64,000 nucleotides of DNA from Peribacillus sp044761985 (GTDB taxonomy: Bacteria; Bacillota; Bacilli; Bacillales; DSM-1321): assembly GCF_044761985.1 (NCBI RefSeq), contig NZ_JBIWDK010000010.1:59523-123522 (forward strand), read 5' to 3'. The notes below the pieces were generated by a model. It made no database searches. It was not told the DNA's origin and saw only the letters and a list, made by a program, of their open reading frames with translations. This document shows positions 52,380 through 61,287 of this stretch, piece by piece (position 1 is the first letter of the stretch; each line of letters starts with the position of its first letter). The translations under genes were made by a program, and so were the position numbers.

Positions 52380-52547
52380 GTTCTTTCCCTCCCATATAAA
52401 CGGTATTTGTAGCAATTTTCTACAAAAATTATATTTTTCTCGTCAAAAATTATTGCTAACATGGTATCATAAAAGCATTAAATTGAACATTTTTTACATT
52501 TATATATAAAAGAGCGTGGCTGTAAGGATTAGAACAGGGGGCTTACC

Positions 52548-54251
52548 ATGGTATTCATATACATACTTGGAATAATAATCGTGTTATTTTTAATTTTCAT
52601 AGTTTGGGGCTATTTTTACAAAAAGAAATACTTCAAGGAAATCGATCGTCTTGAATCCTGGAAGATCAGTATCTTGCATCGCCCCGTTTTAGAAGAACTA
52701 TCCAAAGTCAAACAATTGAACATGACAGGTGAAACAGAAGAAATGTTCGAAAACTGGCGCGTGGAATGGGATGCCATCATTACGGATCATATGCCGAAAG
52801 TTGAAGAGCTCTTGTTCGATGCGGAGGAATTTGTCGATAAATTCCGTTTCAGCCGTTCGAAAGAGACACAGCGACAAATTACGTTAAAACTCGATGAAAT
52901 TGAAGAAATGATCAAAAAAATCTTGTACGAATTGAATGAACTTGTTGGCAGTGAAGAAAAGAACCGAGTGGAAATTGAGGACATAAAAGAAACGTATCGC
53001 CAATTGAAAAAGACATTGCTTGCCCATCGTCATAATTATGGGAAAGCGGCGGATAAGCTTGAATCCTCCCTTGATGAGGTATTGCAGATCCTCCAGCAGT
53101 ATGAGGAAGAAACGGTCAATGGGAACTATTTAAATGCGAGGGAACTTGTCCTTTCCATAAAGGAAAAGCTCACTGTCCTGGGTACGAAAATGGAAATGCT
53201 CCCTAAGTTATTGGTTGATAGCCAATCCGATTTACATTCGCATCTTAGTGAATTGAAAGACGGATATCAGGAGATGGCCGGTCAGGGTTATCTATTGAGC
53301 CATATCCAATTCGAACAGGAAATCTCCCGTTTGGAGAATGAACTGGACCTATATAAGACACAATTGGAAAATGCAGAAACGGAAGCGGTTGAAACGGGAA
53401 TCAAGGATGTCAGGGAAAGCATTGAGGTGCTATACGACCTACTGGAGAAAGAAGTGCTTTCCAAACAGTACATCCTGAAGAATGATGAAGTGCTCCGGAA
53501 TATGATAAATGACCTTGGAGAAGAAATCGATGAGCAAAAAACAGAAACCGTGCATGTTCAAGAAACGTATCATCTCACTGAAAATGAATTGGAAGCACAA
53601 CGGAAGATGGAAAAGCAAATTGCCCAGATTTCCAAACGCTATCAATTGCTTGTCTTGAAAATTGAAGATAATGTAATGGCGAGCTCGCTGATCAGTGAAG
53701 AAATGCAAAGCCTTGCCAAACAGCTGAACGAATTGCAAGAAAGCCAAAAGGACTTCAGTATTAAATTACAGGATTTAAGAAAAGATGAAATGGATGCAAG
53801 GGACTCACTGGCCGATTTGAAACGGAAAATGATCGAAACCAGCCGATTGATTACCAAGAGCAACATTCCCGGTCTGCCTGAAGAGTATAAATTGGTGCTT
53901 CAGGATGCTAAGGAAAGCGTGAGTGACGTTCAAAGCAAACTGGAGGAAAAACCTCTTGATATGTCCGCTGTCTATATCTACCTAGAAAAAGCCGTTGAAC
54001 AGGTCAACAAGGTTTATGATAAGGCACATGAACTCATTGAACATATGTATCTCGCAGAAAAAGTGATTCAATTCGGTAATCGGTACCGTAGCAGTCATGA
54101 GACGGTTGCTGAAAGCTTGAGACAAGCTGAAGCCAAATTCAGGAGCTATGAGTATCAAGCTGCATTGGAAACGGCTGCCACCGCGATTGAAAAGGTCGAC
54201 CCAGGCAGCTTACGAAAAATCGGAGCGAATCTAGAAGAAGTTCTTTCCTGA
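52548..54251 (+). CDS. ezrA: Septation ring formation regulator EzrA
   Basis: A 567-residue membrane protein that binds FtsZ and regulates ring number. One N-terminal transmembrane helix (FIYILGIIIVLFLIFIVWGY) is followed by a long series of helical, coiled-coil spectrin-like repeats. The segment YRSSHETVAESLRQAEAKFRSYEYQ holds the EzrA C-terminal QNR-like region. The ATG lies just after a GGGGG. Monocistronic with its own terminator. Confidence 0.95.
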   Translation: MVFIYILGIIIVLFLIFIVWGYFYKKKYFKEIDRLESWKISILHRPVLEELSKVKQLNMTGETEEMFENWRVEWDAIITDHMPKVEELLFDAEEFVDKFRFSRSKETQRQITLKLDEIEEMIKKILYELNELVGSEEKNRVEIEDIKETYRQLKKTLLAHRHNYGKAADKLESSLDEVLQILQQYEEETVNGNYLNARELVLSIKEKLTVLGTKMEMLPKLLVDSQSDLHSHLSELKDGYQEMAGQGYLLSHIQFEQEISRLENELDLYKTQLENAETEAVETGIKDVRESIEVLYDLLEKEVLSKQYILKNDEVLRNMINDLGEEIDEQKTETVHVQETYHLTENELEAQRKMEKQIAQISKRYQLLVLKIEDNVMASSLISEEMQSLAKQLNELQESQKDFSIKLQDLRKDEMDARDSLADLKRKMIETSRLITKSNIPGLPEEYKLVLQDAKESVSDVQSKLEEKPLDMSAVYIYLEKAVEQVNKVYDKAHELIEHMYLAEKVIQFGNRYRSSHETVAESLRQAEAKFRSYEYQAALETAATAIEKVDPGSLRKIGANLEEVLS

Positions 54252-54276
54252 AAACCCGCTATTGCGGGTTTTTTCG
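54251..54276 (+). terminator. Terminator of ezrA
   Basis: AAAACCCGC and GCGGGTTTTTT arms around TATT, beginning at the stop codon. Confidence 0.85.
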
Positions 54277-54571
54277 TGTGATCACAAAGTAGATGATAGC
54301 GAGGCTTGGTTGAAGGCCCTTCAGAACGTTTTTAAATCCCGAGAGGCTTATTTAATCCAGGATGTAATGTCATGCTCCATATAAGCCTCAGGATGGCTAA
54401 AAAGCGGAGGGAAAGGATGAAGCAAAGAAAAGATGGGGGTAACTTGTTTACCTAGGTGTTTCCATTCTCTTTCAATTTCAATTATGTTAAAATTAGAAGT
54501 TGCAAGTGCAACATATGAAACGGACTAAAGACGATTTACATCATAGATACAAGAACATGGAAGGTGAAACC
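54277..54571. other. Intergenic region before nifZ with an inverted repeat
   Basis: No gene visible. Nine-base arms GAGGCTTAT and ATAAGCCTC (54343-54351 and 54381-54389) flank a 29-base loop without U-tract. An AT-rich stretch (54480-54500) may carry the nifZ promoter. In B. subtilis a braB gene lies in this interval; it is absent. Confidence 0.5.
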
Positions 54572-55720
54572 ATGATTTATTTTGATAATAGTGCAACAAC
54601 AAAACCATATCCAGAAGTGATTGAGTCATTCATAAAGGTGTCTACTGATTATTTCGGTAACCCATCTTCCCTTCATGGGCTTGGAGTGCAGGCGGAAAAA
54701 TTATTGTCTGCAGCTAGAAAGCAGATGGCTGAATTGCTAAAGGTGAAAAGCTCGGAAATTTATTTCACGTCCGGTGGGACGGAATCGAATAACCTGGCGA
54801 TCAAAGGGGTGGCACAGGCGTACGCTAACCGGGGGAAACATATCATCACGACGGCCATTGAACATCCATCCGTCGGTGATGCATGCCACTCTTTGGAGGA
54901 ACAGGGATTTGAATTGACCTACTTGCCTGTCGATGAGCAAGGTCGAATTTCACTCTCCGACCTTGAACTCGCATTACGGGAAGATACGATTTTAGTATCG
55001 ATCATGCATGTGAATAACGAAGTGGGTTCCATTCAGCCCATTGCGGAGATCGGTAGCTTGCTGAAACGTTACCCAAAAGCGCTTTTCCATGTTGACCATG
55101 TACAGGGAGCCGGTAAGGTTGATTTGCCAATAAGGGAAAGTAATATAGACCTCTGTTCCATTTCTGGCCATAAAGTTCATGGGTTGAAGGGAACGGGCAT
55201 CCTTTATATCCGCGATGGTGTCCGTATTCAATCCTTGTTCCATGGAGGCAATCAAGAGACGAAAATAAGAAGTGGCACAGAAAATGTGGCCGGCATTGTC
55301 GCTCTTTCCAAAGCTTTTCGCATTAGTATGAACAATCAACAGCTGTATCATGATAAGATGCAACAAATCCGGGATTATTTATACGAGGGCCTTATGAAAA
55401 TGGATGGAGTCTTGGTAAACAGCCCATTAAATGGGGCTCTTCATATCCTGAATTTTTCCGTGCCCGGTCTTAAGTCGGAAGTATTGCTTCATGCTCTTGA
55501 AGCTGAGGGAATAGTTGTCTCGACTACAAGTGCCTGTTCTTCTAAAAAAAGGACGTCAAGCAAAACGGTGGAAGCGATGTTTCATGACTCCGTCCGTTCC
55601 GAGAGTGTGATTCGGATCAGCACCACTTATAGTAATCAATTGGAAGAAGCAGAGAAAGTCCTGGCAGCGATCCAGAAAATAGTCGCTAATTTAGAAAAAA
55701 TAATGAGGGTTGCGAAATGA
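54572..55720 (+). CDS. nifZ: Cysteine desulfurase NifZ (NifS/IscS family), partner of ThiI
   Basis: A 382-residue PLP enzyme supplying sulfur for tRNA 4-thiouridine. It has the Schiff-base segment SISGHKVHGLKG and the persulfide cysteine loop STTSACSSK, N-terminus MIYFDNSATTKP. GGAAGGTG precedes the ATG at 54572; the frame is open upstream to 54500 but without a better site. ATGA overlap with thiI shows coupling, and this pairing (NifZ-ThiI) is known in B. subtilis. Confidence 0.92.
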   Translation: MIYFDNSATTKPYPEVIESFIKVSTDYFGNPSSLHGLGVQAEKLLSAARKQMAELLKVKSSEIYFTSGGTESNNLAIKGVAQAYANRGKHIITTAIEHPSVGDACHSLEEQGFELTYLPVDEQGRISLSDLELALREDTILVSIMHVNNEVGSIQPIAEIGSLLKRYPKALFHVDHVQGAGKVDLPIRESNIDLCSISGHKVHGLKGTGILYIRDGVRIQSLFHGGNQETKIRSGTENVAGIVALSKAFRISMNNQQLYHDKMQQIRDYLYEGLMKMDGVLVNSPLNGALHILNFSVPGLKSEVLLHALEAEGIVVSTTSACSSKKRTSSKTVEAMFHDSVRSESVIRISTTYSNQLEEAEKVLAAIQKIVANLEKIMRVAK

Positions 55721-56928
55721 AATTTGATCATATAATTATCCGCTACGGCGAAATCTCCACGAAGAAAAGAAATCGCAAAGGCTTCGTGGACAAGATGAAG
55801 GCACATGTCCGCTGGAGTTTAAAGGATATCGAGGGCGTGCAGTTGACTTCGAATCGGGAACGGATGTATGTCCTGTTAAATGGGGTTGATCACAAGCCGG
55901 TCATAGAACGATTGAAAGGGATTTTTGGCATTCAGTCCTTGAGCCCCGCGGTTAAAATCGAACGGGACCTGGAAGTGATGAAAAATGCGGCTTTGTATTA
56001 TTTGAACAACACACTTGGGGAAGTCGCTACATTTAAAATTACGACAAAACGGTCCGATAAGGATTTTCCATACAATACGGATGAAATAAATCGGGCGCTA
56101 GGCGGTCATTTGCTTCGTAATACCGAAGATTTAAAAGTGGATGTAAAAAACCCAGATCTGAATTTACTTGTGGAAGTGCGACGGGAAGCAGTGTATTTAA
56201 CAGGTGAAATCATTCCAGGAGCCGGCGGTCTGCCATTTGGTTCAAGTGGTAAAGCAATGTTGATGCTCTCAGGTGGAATCGACAGTCCTGTTGCCGGATT
56301 CCTATCAATGAAACGTGGATTGGATGTGGAAGCGATCCACTTTTACAGTCCTCCTTTCACAAGTGAACGTTCCCGCCAAAAGGTGATAGACCTCGCAGGG
56401 AAGCTTGCTGAAATTAGTGGCAGCATGAAGGTCCATATCGTACCATTCACGGAAATCCAGTTACTGATCCAGAAACAGATCCCGGAGAACTACTCCATGA
56501 CGACAACACGCCGCTTAATGATGCGTGTTGCGGACAAAATTCGTGAGAAAGAAGATGCAATGGCACTGATCACGGGTGAAAGCCTTGGACAGGTAGCAAG
56601 TCAGACGATGAGCAGTATGTATGCCATCAATGAAGTGACGAATACGCCCATTCTTCGTCCGTTAATCACAATGGATAAAACGGAAATCATCAAAATGGCT
56701 AGAGAGCTGGATACATTTGAAATTTCGAACCTTCCATTCGAGGATTGCTGTACGGTCTTCACACCGGCAAGTCCGAAGACAAAGCCGAAACGCGAAAAAG
56801 TCAATTATTATGAAAGCTTCGTGGACTTCGAAACATTGATTGAAAAAGCGGTGTCCGACACAGAGATTGTGACGGTCCAACCTGGACAGGTTTTCGACGA
56901 TAATGAAGCGCTGGAAGACCTCTTTTAA
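55717..56928 (+). CDS. thiI: tRNA 4-thiouridine synthetase ThiI
   Basis: A 403-residue enzyme: an N-terminal ferredoxin-like/THUMP region (about 1-165) binds tRNA; a PP-loop ATPase follows (LMLSGGIDSPVAGF, about 187). Residues after 340 give DCCTVFTP. The rhodanese domain of the E. coli protein is absent, as usual in Bacillus, where NifZ supplies the sulfur directly. Overlaps nifZ by four bases. Confidence 0.94.
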   Translation: MKFDHIIIRYGEISTKKRNRKGFVDKMKAHVRWSLKDIEGVQLTSNRERMYVLLNGVDHKPVIERLKGIFGIQSLSPAVKIERDLEVMKNAALYYLNNTLGEVATFKITTKRSDKDFPYNTDEINRALGGHLLRNTEDLKVDVKNPDLNLLVEVRREAVYLTGEIIPGAGGLPFGSSGKAMLMLSGGIDSPVAGFLSMKRGLDVEAIHFYSPPFTSERSRQKVIDLAGKLAEISGSMKVHIVPFTEIQLLIQKQIPENYSMTTTRRLMMRVADKIREKEDAMALITGESLGQVASQTMSSMYAINEVTNTPILRPLITMDKTEIIKMARELDTFEISNLPFEDCCTVFTPASPKTKPKREKVNYYESFVDFETLIEKAVSDTEIVTVQPGQVFDDNEALEDLF

Positions 56929-57010
56929 AACCCTACAATTACCAATAAATAAGTAGGAATGAAGCCATGTGTTTTAACACACTCTATAATCACAAGGAGG
57001 TGAAAAACAC

Positions 57011-57217
57011 ATGGCAAACAACAACAGCTCAAACGACTTATTGGTACCTGGAGTAGAACAAGCTCTAGAACAAATGAAATACGAAATCGCTTCAGAATTC
57101 GGTGTGCAACTTGGTGCAGATACAACTTCTCGCGCTAACGGATCAGTGGGTGGAGAAATTACAAAGCGTCTAGTTCAAATGGCTGAACAACAATTAGGCG
57201 GCGGATTCAGACGATAA
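57011..57217 (+). CDS. sspA: Alpha/beta-type small acid-soluble spore protein
   Basis: A 68-residue DNA-coating spore protein. The GPR protease site YEIASEFGV and the C-terminal LGADTTSRANGSVGGEITKRLV motif are those of the alpha/beta SASP family. AAGGAGGTG precedes the ATG. A sigma-G promoter is expected; GAATGA at 56956 with CTCTATAAT downstream is only a rough match. Located as sspA next to thiI in B. subtilis. Strong terminator behind it. Confidence 0.95.
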   Translation: MANNNSSNDLLVPGVEQALEQMKYEIASEFGVQLGADTTSRANGSVGGEITKRLVQMAEQQLGGGFRR

Positions 57218-57240
57218 GATAATTGAATAAATATGGCTGC

Positions 57241-57273
57241 AGAGAGCGGGGGTTCCCCCGCTCTCTTTATTTT
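57241..57273 (+). terminator. Terminator of sspA
   Basis: AGAGAGCGGGGG, TT, CCCCCGCTCTCT followed by TTATTTT. Confidence 0.92.
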
Positions 57274-57365
57274 ATTTCAGAAAAAAACATCGTTAAGATA
57301 TTAAAATGGGGAAGTATCTTGTATAATGAGTAGGTACTAAGAGTTCATGAATGGAGGAGAAGAGA

Positions 57366-58949
57366 ATGAAGCGTGAAGAATTATTGGCTCCGGAACATTA
57401 CAACTTAGTGAGTGAAATGGAACGTTTTGCATCAAATCCGGAAAAAGTGGCAGTACTTTGGGAAAACGAAACCGGGCACAGAAAACAACTTACATATGAG
57501 AACTTATTAAAAAGCGCAAATAAATTCGGTAATGTCTTTATAAAAATGGGACTGGAAAAAGGGGATACGGTTCTGATCATCATCCCTCGTTTAGTTGAAG
57601 CGTATCAAGTATATTTAGCCGCCCTTAAAATCGGGGTGGTTGTCATTCCTTGCTCCGAGATGCTCCGTGCAAAAGATTTAAAATATCGGATCAATCACGG
57701 TGATGTAAAAGGGATTGTCAGCTATCATGAATACACCCATGAATTCAATGAAATTAAAGAAACAGAAAATCTCTTGAAATTCTCGATAGGACAACAAGTG
57801 GACGGTTGGCATGATTTGAATGGATTAGCTGAAGATGAGTCCGAACAGCTTGCTTTGGCTGATACGAAAAGTGAGGATATGGCCTTCTTATCCTATACTT
57901 CAGGTACGACAGGAAATCCTAAGGGAGTTGTACATACACATGGTTGGGCTTATGCCCATTTAAAGACATCGGCGGCAAACTGGTTGGGAATTAGCGAGGG
58001 AGATGTCGTCTGGGCAACCGCTGGACCCGGGTGGCAGAAGTGGATTTGGAGTCCGTTCCTGGCAGTCCTGGGGACCGGTGCAACTGGGCTTGCATATCAT
58101 GGGAGATTTGAACCGAAGAAGTATTTGCAGTTGCTGCAGGATTACAAAGTGAATGCCCTTTGTTGTACGCCTACAGAATACCGTCTGATGGCGAAAGTGG
58201 ATAATCTCGATGATTATGACTTATCTGCTCTCCATAGCGCCGTATCGGCCGGGGAACCGTTAAATCAAAAGGTGTTTGAAGTGTTTAAGAATCATTTTAA
58301 CATCGAAGTGCGTGACGGATATGGCCAAACGGAAAATACGCTTTTGGTCGGTGTGATAAAAGGCATGGAAATTAAAATGGGCTCAATGGGCAAACCGACT
58401 CCAGGAAATCATGTGGAGATCATCGATGATGCCGGAAAGCCATGTCTTCCTGGCGTGGTAGGGGATATCGCGGTGCATGTGGATACGCCTGCCCTCTTCA
58501 AAGAGTATTTTAAGGATCCTGAACGCACGGCGAGACAATTTCGCGGTGACTATTATGTAACAGGGGATCAGGCTAAGAAAGATGAAGAAGGTTATTTCTG
58601 GTTTGAAGGCCGTTCCGATGATATCATCATCAGTTCGGGGTATACAATCGGGCCCTTTGAAGTCGAAGATGCGCTCATTAAGCATCCCTTCGTGAAAGAA
58701 TGTGCAGTCGTAGCAAGTCCGGATGAAGTGCGGGGGAGTGTTGTTAAAGCATACATTGTCTTGATTGATAGTGTAGACCCTCATCGTCCAGATTTAATAA
58801 AGACGCTTCAGCAACATGTGAAAGACATGACGGCTCCTTATAAATACCCTAGAAAAATAGAATTTTTAAAGGAACTTCCTAAAACGACGTCCGGTAAGAT
58901 CAAGCGGGTCGACTTACGTAAAATGGAAGAAAGACTCCTGGAAAAGTAG
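57366..58949 (+). CDS. Medium-chain/branched acyl-CoA synthetase (MACS type, YtcI-like)
   Basis: A 527-residue AMP-forming ligase with SYTSGTTGNPKGVVHTHG, DGYGQTEN, the hinge FEGRSDDIIISSGYTIGPFE and LPKTTSGKIKR. It differs in layout from the two operon ligases and from AcsA, and resembles MACS/branched-chain acyl-CoA synthetases. ATG at 57366 (MKREELLAPE) follows GGAGGAGA; the ATG at 57351 is part of that site. Same position as ytcI after sspA in B. subtilis. Confidence 0.85.
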   Translation: MKREELLAPEHYNLVSEMERFASNPEKVAVLWENETGHRKQLTYENLLKSANKFGNVFIKMGLEKGDTVLIIIPRLVEAYQVYLAALKIGVVVIPCSEMLRAKDLKYRINHGDVKGIVSYHEYTHEFNEIKETENLLKFSIGQQVDGWHDLNGLAEDESEQLALADTKSEDMAFLSYTSGTTGNPKGVVHTHGWAYAHLKTSAANWLGISEGDVVWATAGPGWQKWIWSPFLAVLGTGATGLAYHGRFEPKKYLQLLQDYKVNALCCTPTEYRLMAKVDNLDDYDLSALHSAVSAGEPLNQKVFEVFKNHFNIEVRDGYGQTENTLLVGVIKGMEIKMGSMGKPTPGNHVEIIDDAGKPCLPGVVGDIAVHVDTPALFKEYFKDPERTARQFRGDYYVTGDQAKKDEEGYFWFEGRSDDIIISSGYTIGPFEVEDALIKHPFVKECAVVASPDEVRGSVVKAYIVLIDSVDPHRPDLIKTLQQHVKDMTAPYKYPRKIEFLKELPKTTSGKIKRVDLRKMEERLLEK

Positions 58950-58960
58950 GAGGAAACTCG

Positions 58961-58989
58961 AACGTCAGCCATTGTGCTGGCGTTTTTTT
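58961..58989 (+). terminator. Terminator of the ytcI-like gene
   Basis: ACGTCAGC and GCTGGCGT arms around CATTGT, then TTTTTT. Confidence 0.88.
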
Positions 58990-59044
58990 AGTGAAGCAAA
59001 AATGTGGGATTAAATCAAATGAGGTGATACACTTACTGCATATT

Positions 59045-59143
59045 ATGGGAAACTTACGTGCTAAAGAAGATCGGCAAGTTAGGGAGAGGCAGGCTTCTTA
59101 TGGAAAAATGATGTCTGCAATATTTCCGGGGAAATCGACCTGA
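59045..59143 (+). CDS. Possible small ORF, 32 residues (uncertain)
   Basis: ATG followed by 31 codons, MGNLRAKEDRQVRER... ending in PGKST and TGA. GAGGTGAT lies 16 bases before the ATG, too far for an ideal start; a CTG three codons earlier would be seven bases away. The composition (charged, helical N-half) is plausible, but I recognise no family. The flanking sequence 58990-59322 otherwise shows only a weak GGAC/GTCC hairpin. Confidence 0.25.
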   Translation: MGNLRAKEDRQVRERQASYGKMMSAIFPGKST

Positions 59144-59322
59144 AAGGACAATGTTTGCTTTCTAAGTAGGTGGTCCTTGTCGTTTAAGGAAGACAATCGA
59201 ATCGGAAGGGGAAAAGGGTAAGGGGTAAGTCATCAAAGAAATGAAGGTACAGAAAAAATCGTTCCATTAGAGCAAATTTGAGCGTGACTATGGAATGATG
59301 CAAAGGGAAAGAAGGAAAGGTT

Positions 59323-60252
59323 ATGAAAGTAAGCGAACAAAAAGAAGGGGCGATTTATGCAGCCGTTTCTTATATGATGTGGGGCATTGTCCCGATATAT
59401 TGGAAATTTCTTCAGGGCGTTGGGGCAGCGGAAATTTTAGCTCAGCGGGTATTATGGTCCTTCGTCTTCATGGTGGTTTTATTGGCATTCATGAAAAAAT
59501 GGCGGGCTTTTGTCGATTATGTTAAAGAAATCCTAGGCAACCCCAAATTATTTGCCGCATTATTGACGGCCTCGCTATTGGTCTCAGCTAACTGGGGAGT
59601 GTTCATATGGGCTGTTAACTCAGAACGAATCCTCGACACGAGCCTTGGTTATTATATCAATCCGCTTGTCAGCGTTTTGTTGGGAGTCATCGTCTTGAAA
59701 GAAAAACTAAGCCGATCGCAGGTCGTTTCATTCATCCTCGCTGGAATTGGTGTCTTGATCCTTGGTATCCACTTTGGAACGATTCCATGGGTATCGCTCA
59801 TCCTGGCCATCACGTTTGGACTCTATGGCTTGGCGAAAAAGATGATCAAGGCCGAATCAGCCGTGGGACTGACGCTTGAAACGATGATGGTGACGCCACT
59901 TGCGTTGGGTTACTGGATATATTTGATGCTCCATTCGGATTCGCAATTTTTCGCATCCAGCGGAACGAGCCTGATGTTGATGGGTGGGGGAATCGTAACG
60001 GCACTACCCTTACTGTACTTTGCGAAAGGTGCAGAGAAGGTGCCTTTGTCCATGCTTGGCATCCTGCAGTACATTGCCCCAACCTTGACTTTGCTCCTAG
60101 GGGTGTTCGTATATCATGAAAGCTTTACAAAAGCACACTTCTTGGCCTTTATCTTCATCTGGTCCGCATTGGTCGTTTATACACTTTCCATTACTAAATG
60201 GGGAAAAATGGGTGCTGGTAGATTTAAAGGAAAAAGAAATATAGGTGCCTAA
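59323..60252 (+). CDS. rarD: EamA-family transporter RarD
   Basis: A 309-residue integral membrane protein with about ten helices in two EamA halves. It has the RarD-type N-terminus (GAIYAAVSYMMWGIVPIYWKFL) and GVFIWAVNSERILDTSLGYYINPL, conserved in RarD proteins; drug/metabolite exporter superfamily, substrate unknown. ATG follows AAGGAAAGG. It ends at a bidirectional terminator. Confidence 0.9.
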   Translation: MKVSEQKEGAIYAAVSYMMWGIVPIYWKFLQGVGAAEILAQRVLWSFVFMVVLLAFMKKWRAFVDYVKEILGNPKLFAALLTASLLVSANWGVFIWAVNSERILDTSLGYYINPLVSVLLGVIVLKEKLSRSQVVSFILAGIGVLILGIHFGTIPWVSLILAITFGLYGLAKKMIKAESAVGLTLETMMVTPLALGYWIYLMLHSDSQFFASSGTSLMLMGGGIVTALPLLYFAKGAEKVPLSMLGILQYIAPTLTLLLGVFVYHESFTKAHFLAFIFIWSALVVYTLSITKWGKMGAGRFKGKRNIGA

Positions 60253-60292
60253 AAAAGCGCTTGGAGGGATGATTCCCTCCAGGCGCTTTTTA
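60250..60292. terminator. Bidirectional terminator between rarD and tgl
   Basis: AAAAAAGCGC.TGGAGGG and CCCTCCA..GCGCTTTTT arms around ATGATT. Confidence 0.88.
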
Positions 60293-61105
60293 GGTTAAAT
60301 AGGTGTTGGAACCTATCTCGCCAACGATCATATTATCGAGTGAATCCGTATCGTCACGTTCACTTTTTATGGAGTAGGGCCGATAAGCGGAACTGTCGAT
60401 TTGGATAATATGTGTTGTCAGGTAGGCGGAGATCATGGATCCCCAAATTCTGTTACTATTCAATTCGGTAATGATTTCTTGTTGATCGGTGACTCCGATA
60501 CCATGCGCAAAGAAGAGGTTCTGGCCTAACATGATTGCATTTTCCCCTTGCCATTCCGGGGTGTTCGGAGCAAAGTCCGGATTTTTGAAGTATAAGCAGT
60601 CACCAGGTAAATAATCCATCCCCTCATGGACAAGGATGGAAAGATGTTGATGATAGTGCCAGTTGTAAAGAAACAGATCAGGAAAAATACGATCGAAATT
60701 CTTAGGTCCGATTGAATCCAGTATCGCTTTATAAAATACGACCAATATGGCTGTTCCGCATTCGAAAGAGTATAGTCGGCCGTTTATGAATATGTCATTC
60801 AATGCCATGTGTGGAGGGATATTCGGCCAGAGTTCAAAAGCCCGGTCTCTCGTGAGTTGCCAAACTTGTGGATTGCATAGGGAATCTTCGAGGATCGTAA
60901 ATTCGGCCCCACTTTCCTCTAACAATACGGAAGCCTGAATGGCCTTCAGACGTATTTTTAAGTCGAAACGAAAATCTTCCAATGTGTCAAACTCAAAAAC
61001 GGTAGGATATATGGCCATCAGCTGAATAATGGTTGATAGGTTCTTGTTTGTTATACCGGCTAGCAGCTGGCTAGCGTCGATCGGTTTGTGATTGATTTTT
61101 ATCAT
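60290..61105 (-). CDS. tgl: Protein-glutamine gamma-glutamyltransferase Tgl (spore coat transglutaminase)
   Basis: A 271-residue enzyme that cross-links spore-coat proteins. The catalytic Cys is Cys116 in SFECGTAI, the same number as in B. subtilis Tgl; GDCLYFKNPDF, WQGENAIMLG and FFAHGIG are characteristic. Expected to be mother-cell expressed late in sporulation; I could not identify a clear sigma-K promoter. A GGCGGATATCATC ribosome site is modest. The product is about 25 residues longer than the B. subtilis one, at the C-terminus. Confidence 0.92.
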   Translation of the reverse strand: MIKINHKPIDASQLLAGITNKNLSTIIQLMAIYPTVFEFDTLEDFRFDLKIRLKAIQASVLLEESGAEFTILEDSLCNPQVWQLTRDRAFELWPNIPPHMALNDIFINGRLYSFECGTAILVVFYKAILDSIGPKNFDRIFPDLFLYNWHYHQHLSILVHEGMDYLPGDCLYFKNPDFAPNTPEWQGENAIMLGQNLFFAHGIGVTDQQEIITELNSNRIWGSMISAYLTTHIIQIDSSAYRPYSIKSERDDTDSLDNMIVGEIGSNTYLT

Positions 61106-61238
61106 GATGATATCCGCCTTTTGGTGAAGTTAATGTAAGGGGTGTTTGCATATACATGATAATTATATGAGTACTTGCATGAAAGTGTTAGACGACTAGA
61201 GTCTTTTTCGGACTTTATCCTTAACAGGAGCGCAATCA

Positions 61239-61272
61239 TAAAAAAGGCTTGGAAGAAACATCCTCCAAACCT
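61239..61272 (-). terminator. Terminator of nadF2
   Basis: On the minus strand GGTTTGGAGGA and TCTTCCAAGCC arms followed by TTTTTT. Confidence 0.8.
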
Positions 61273-61287
61273 GCAAATCTAGGCGTT

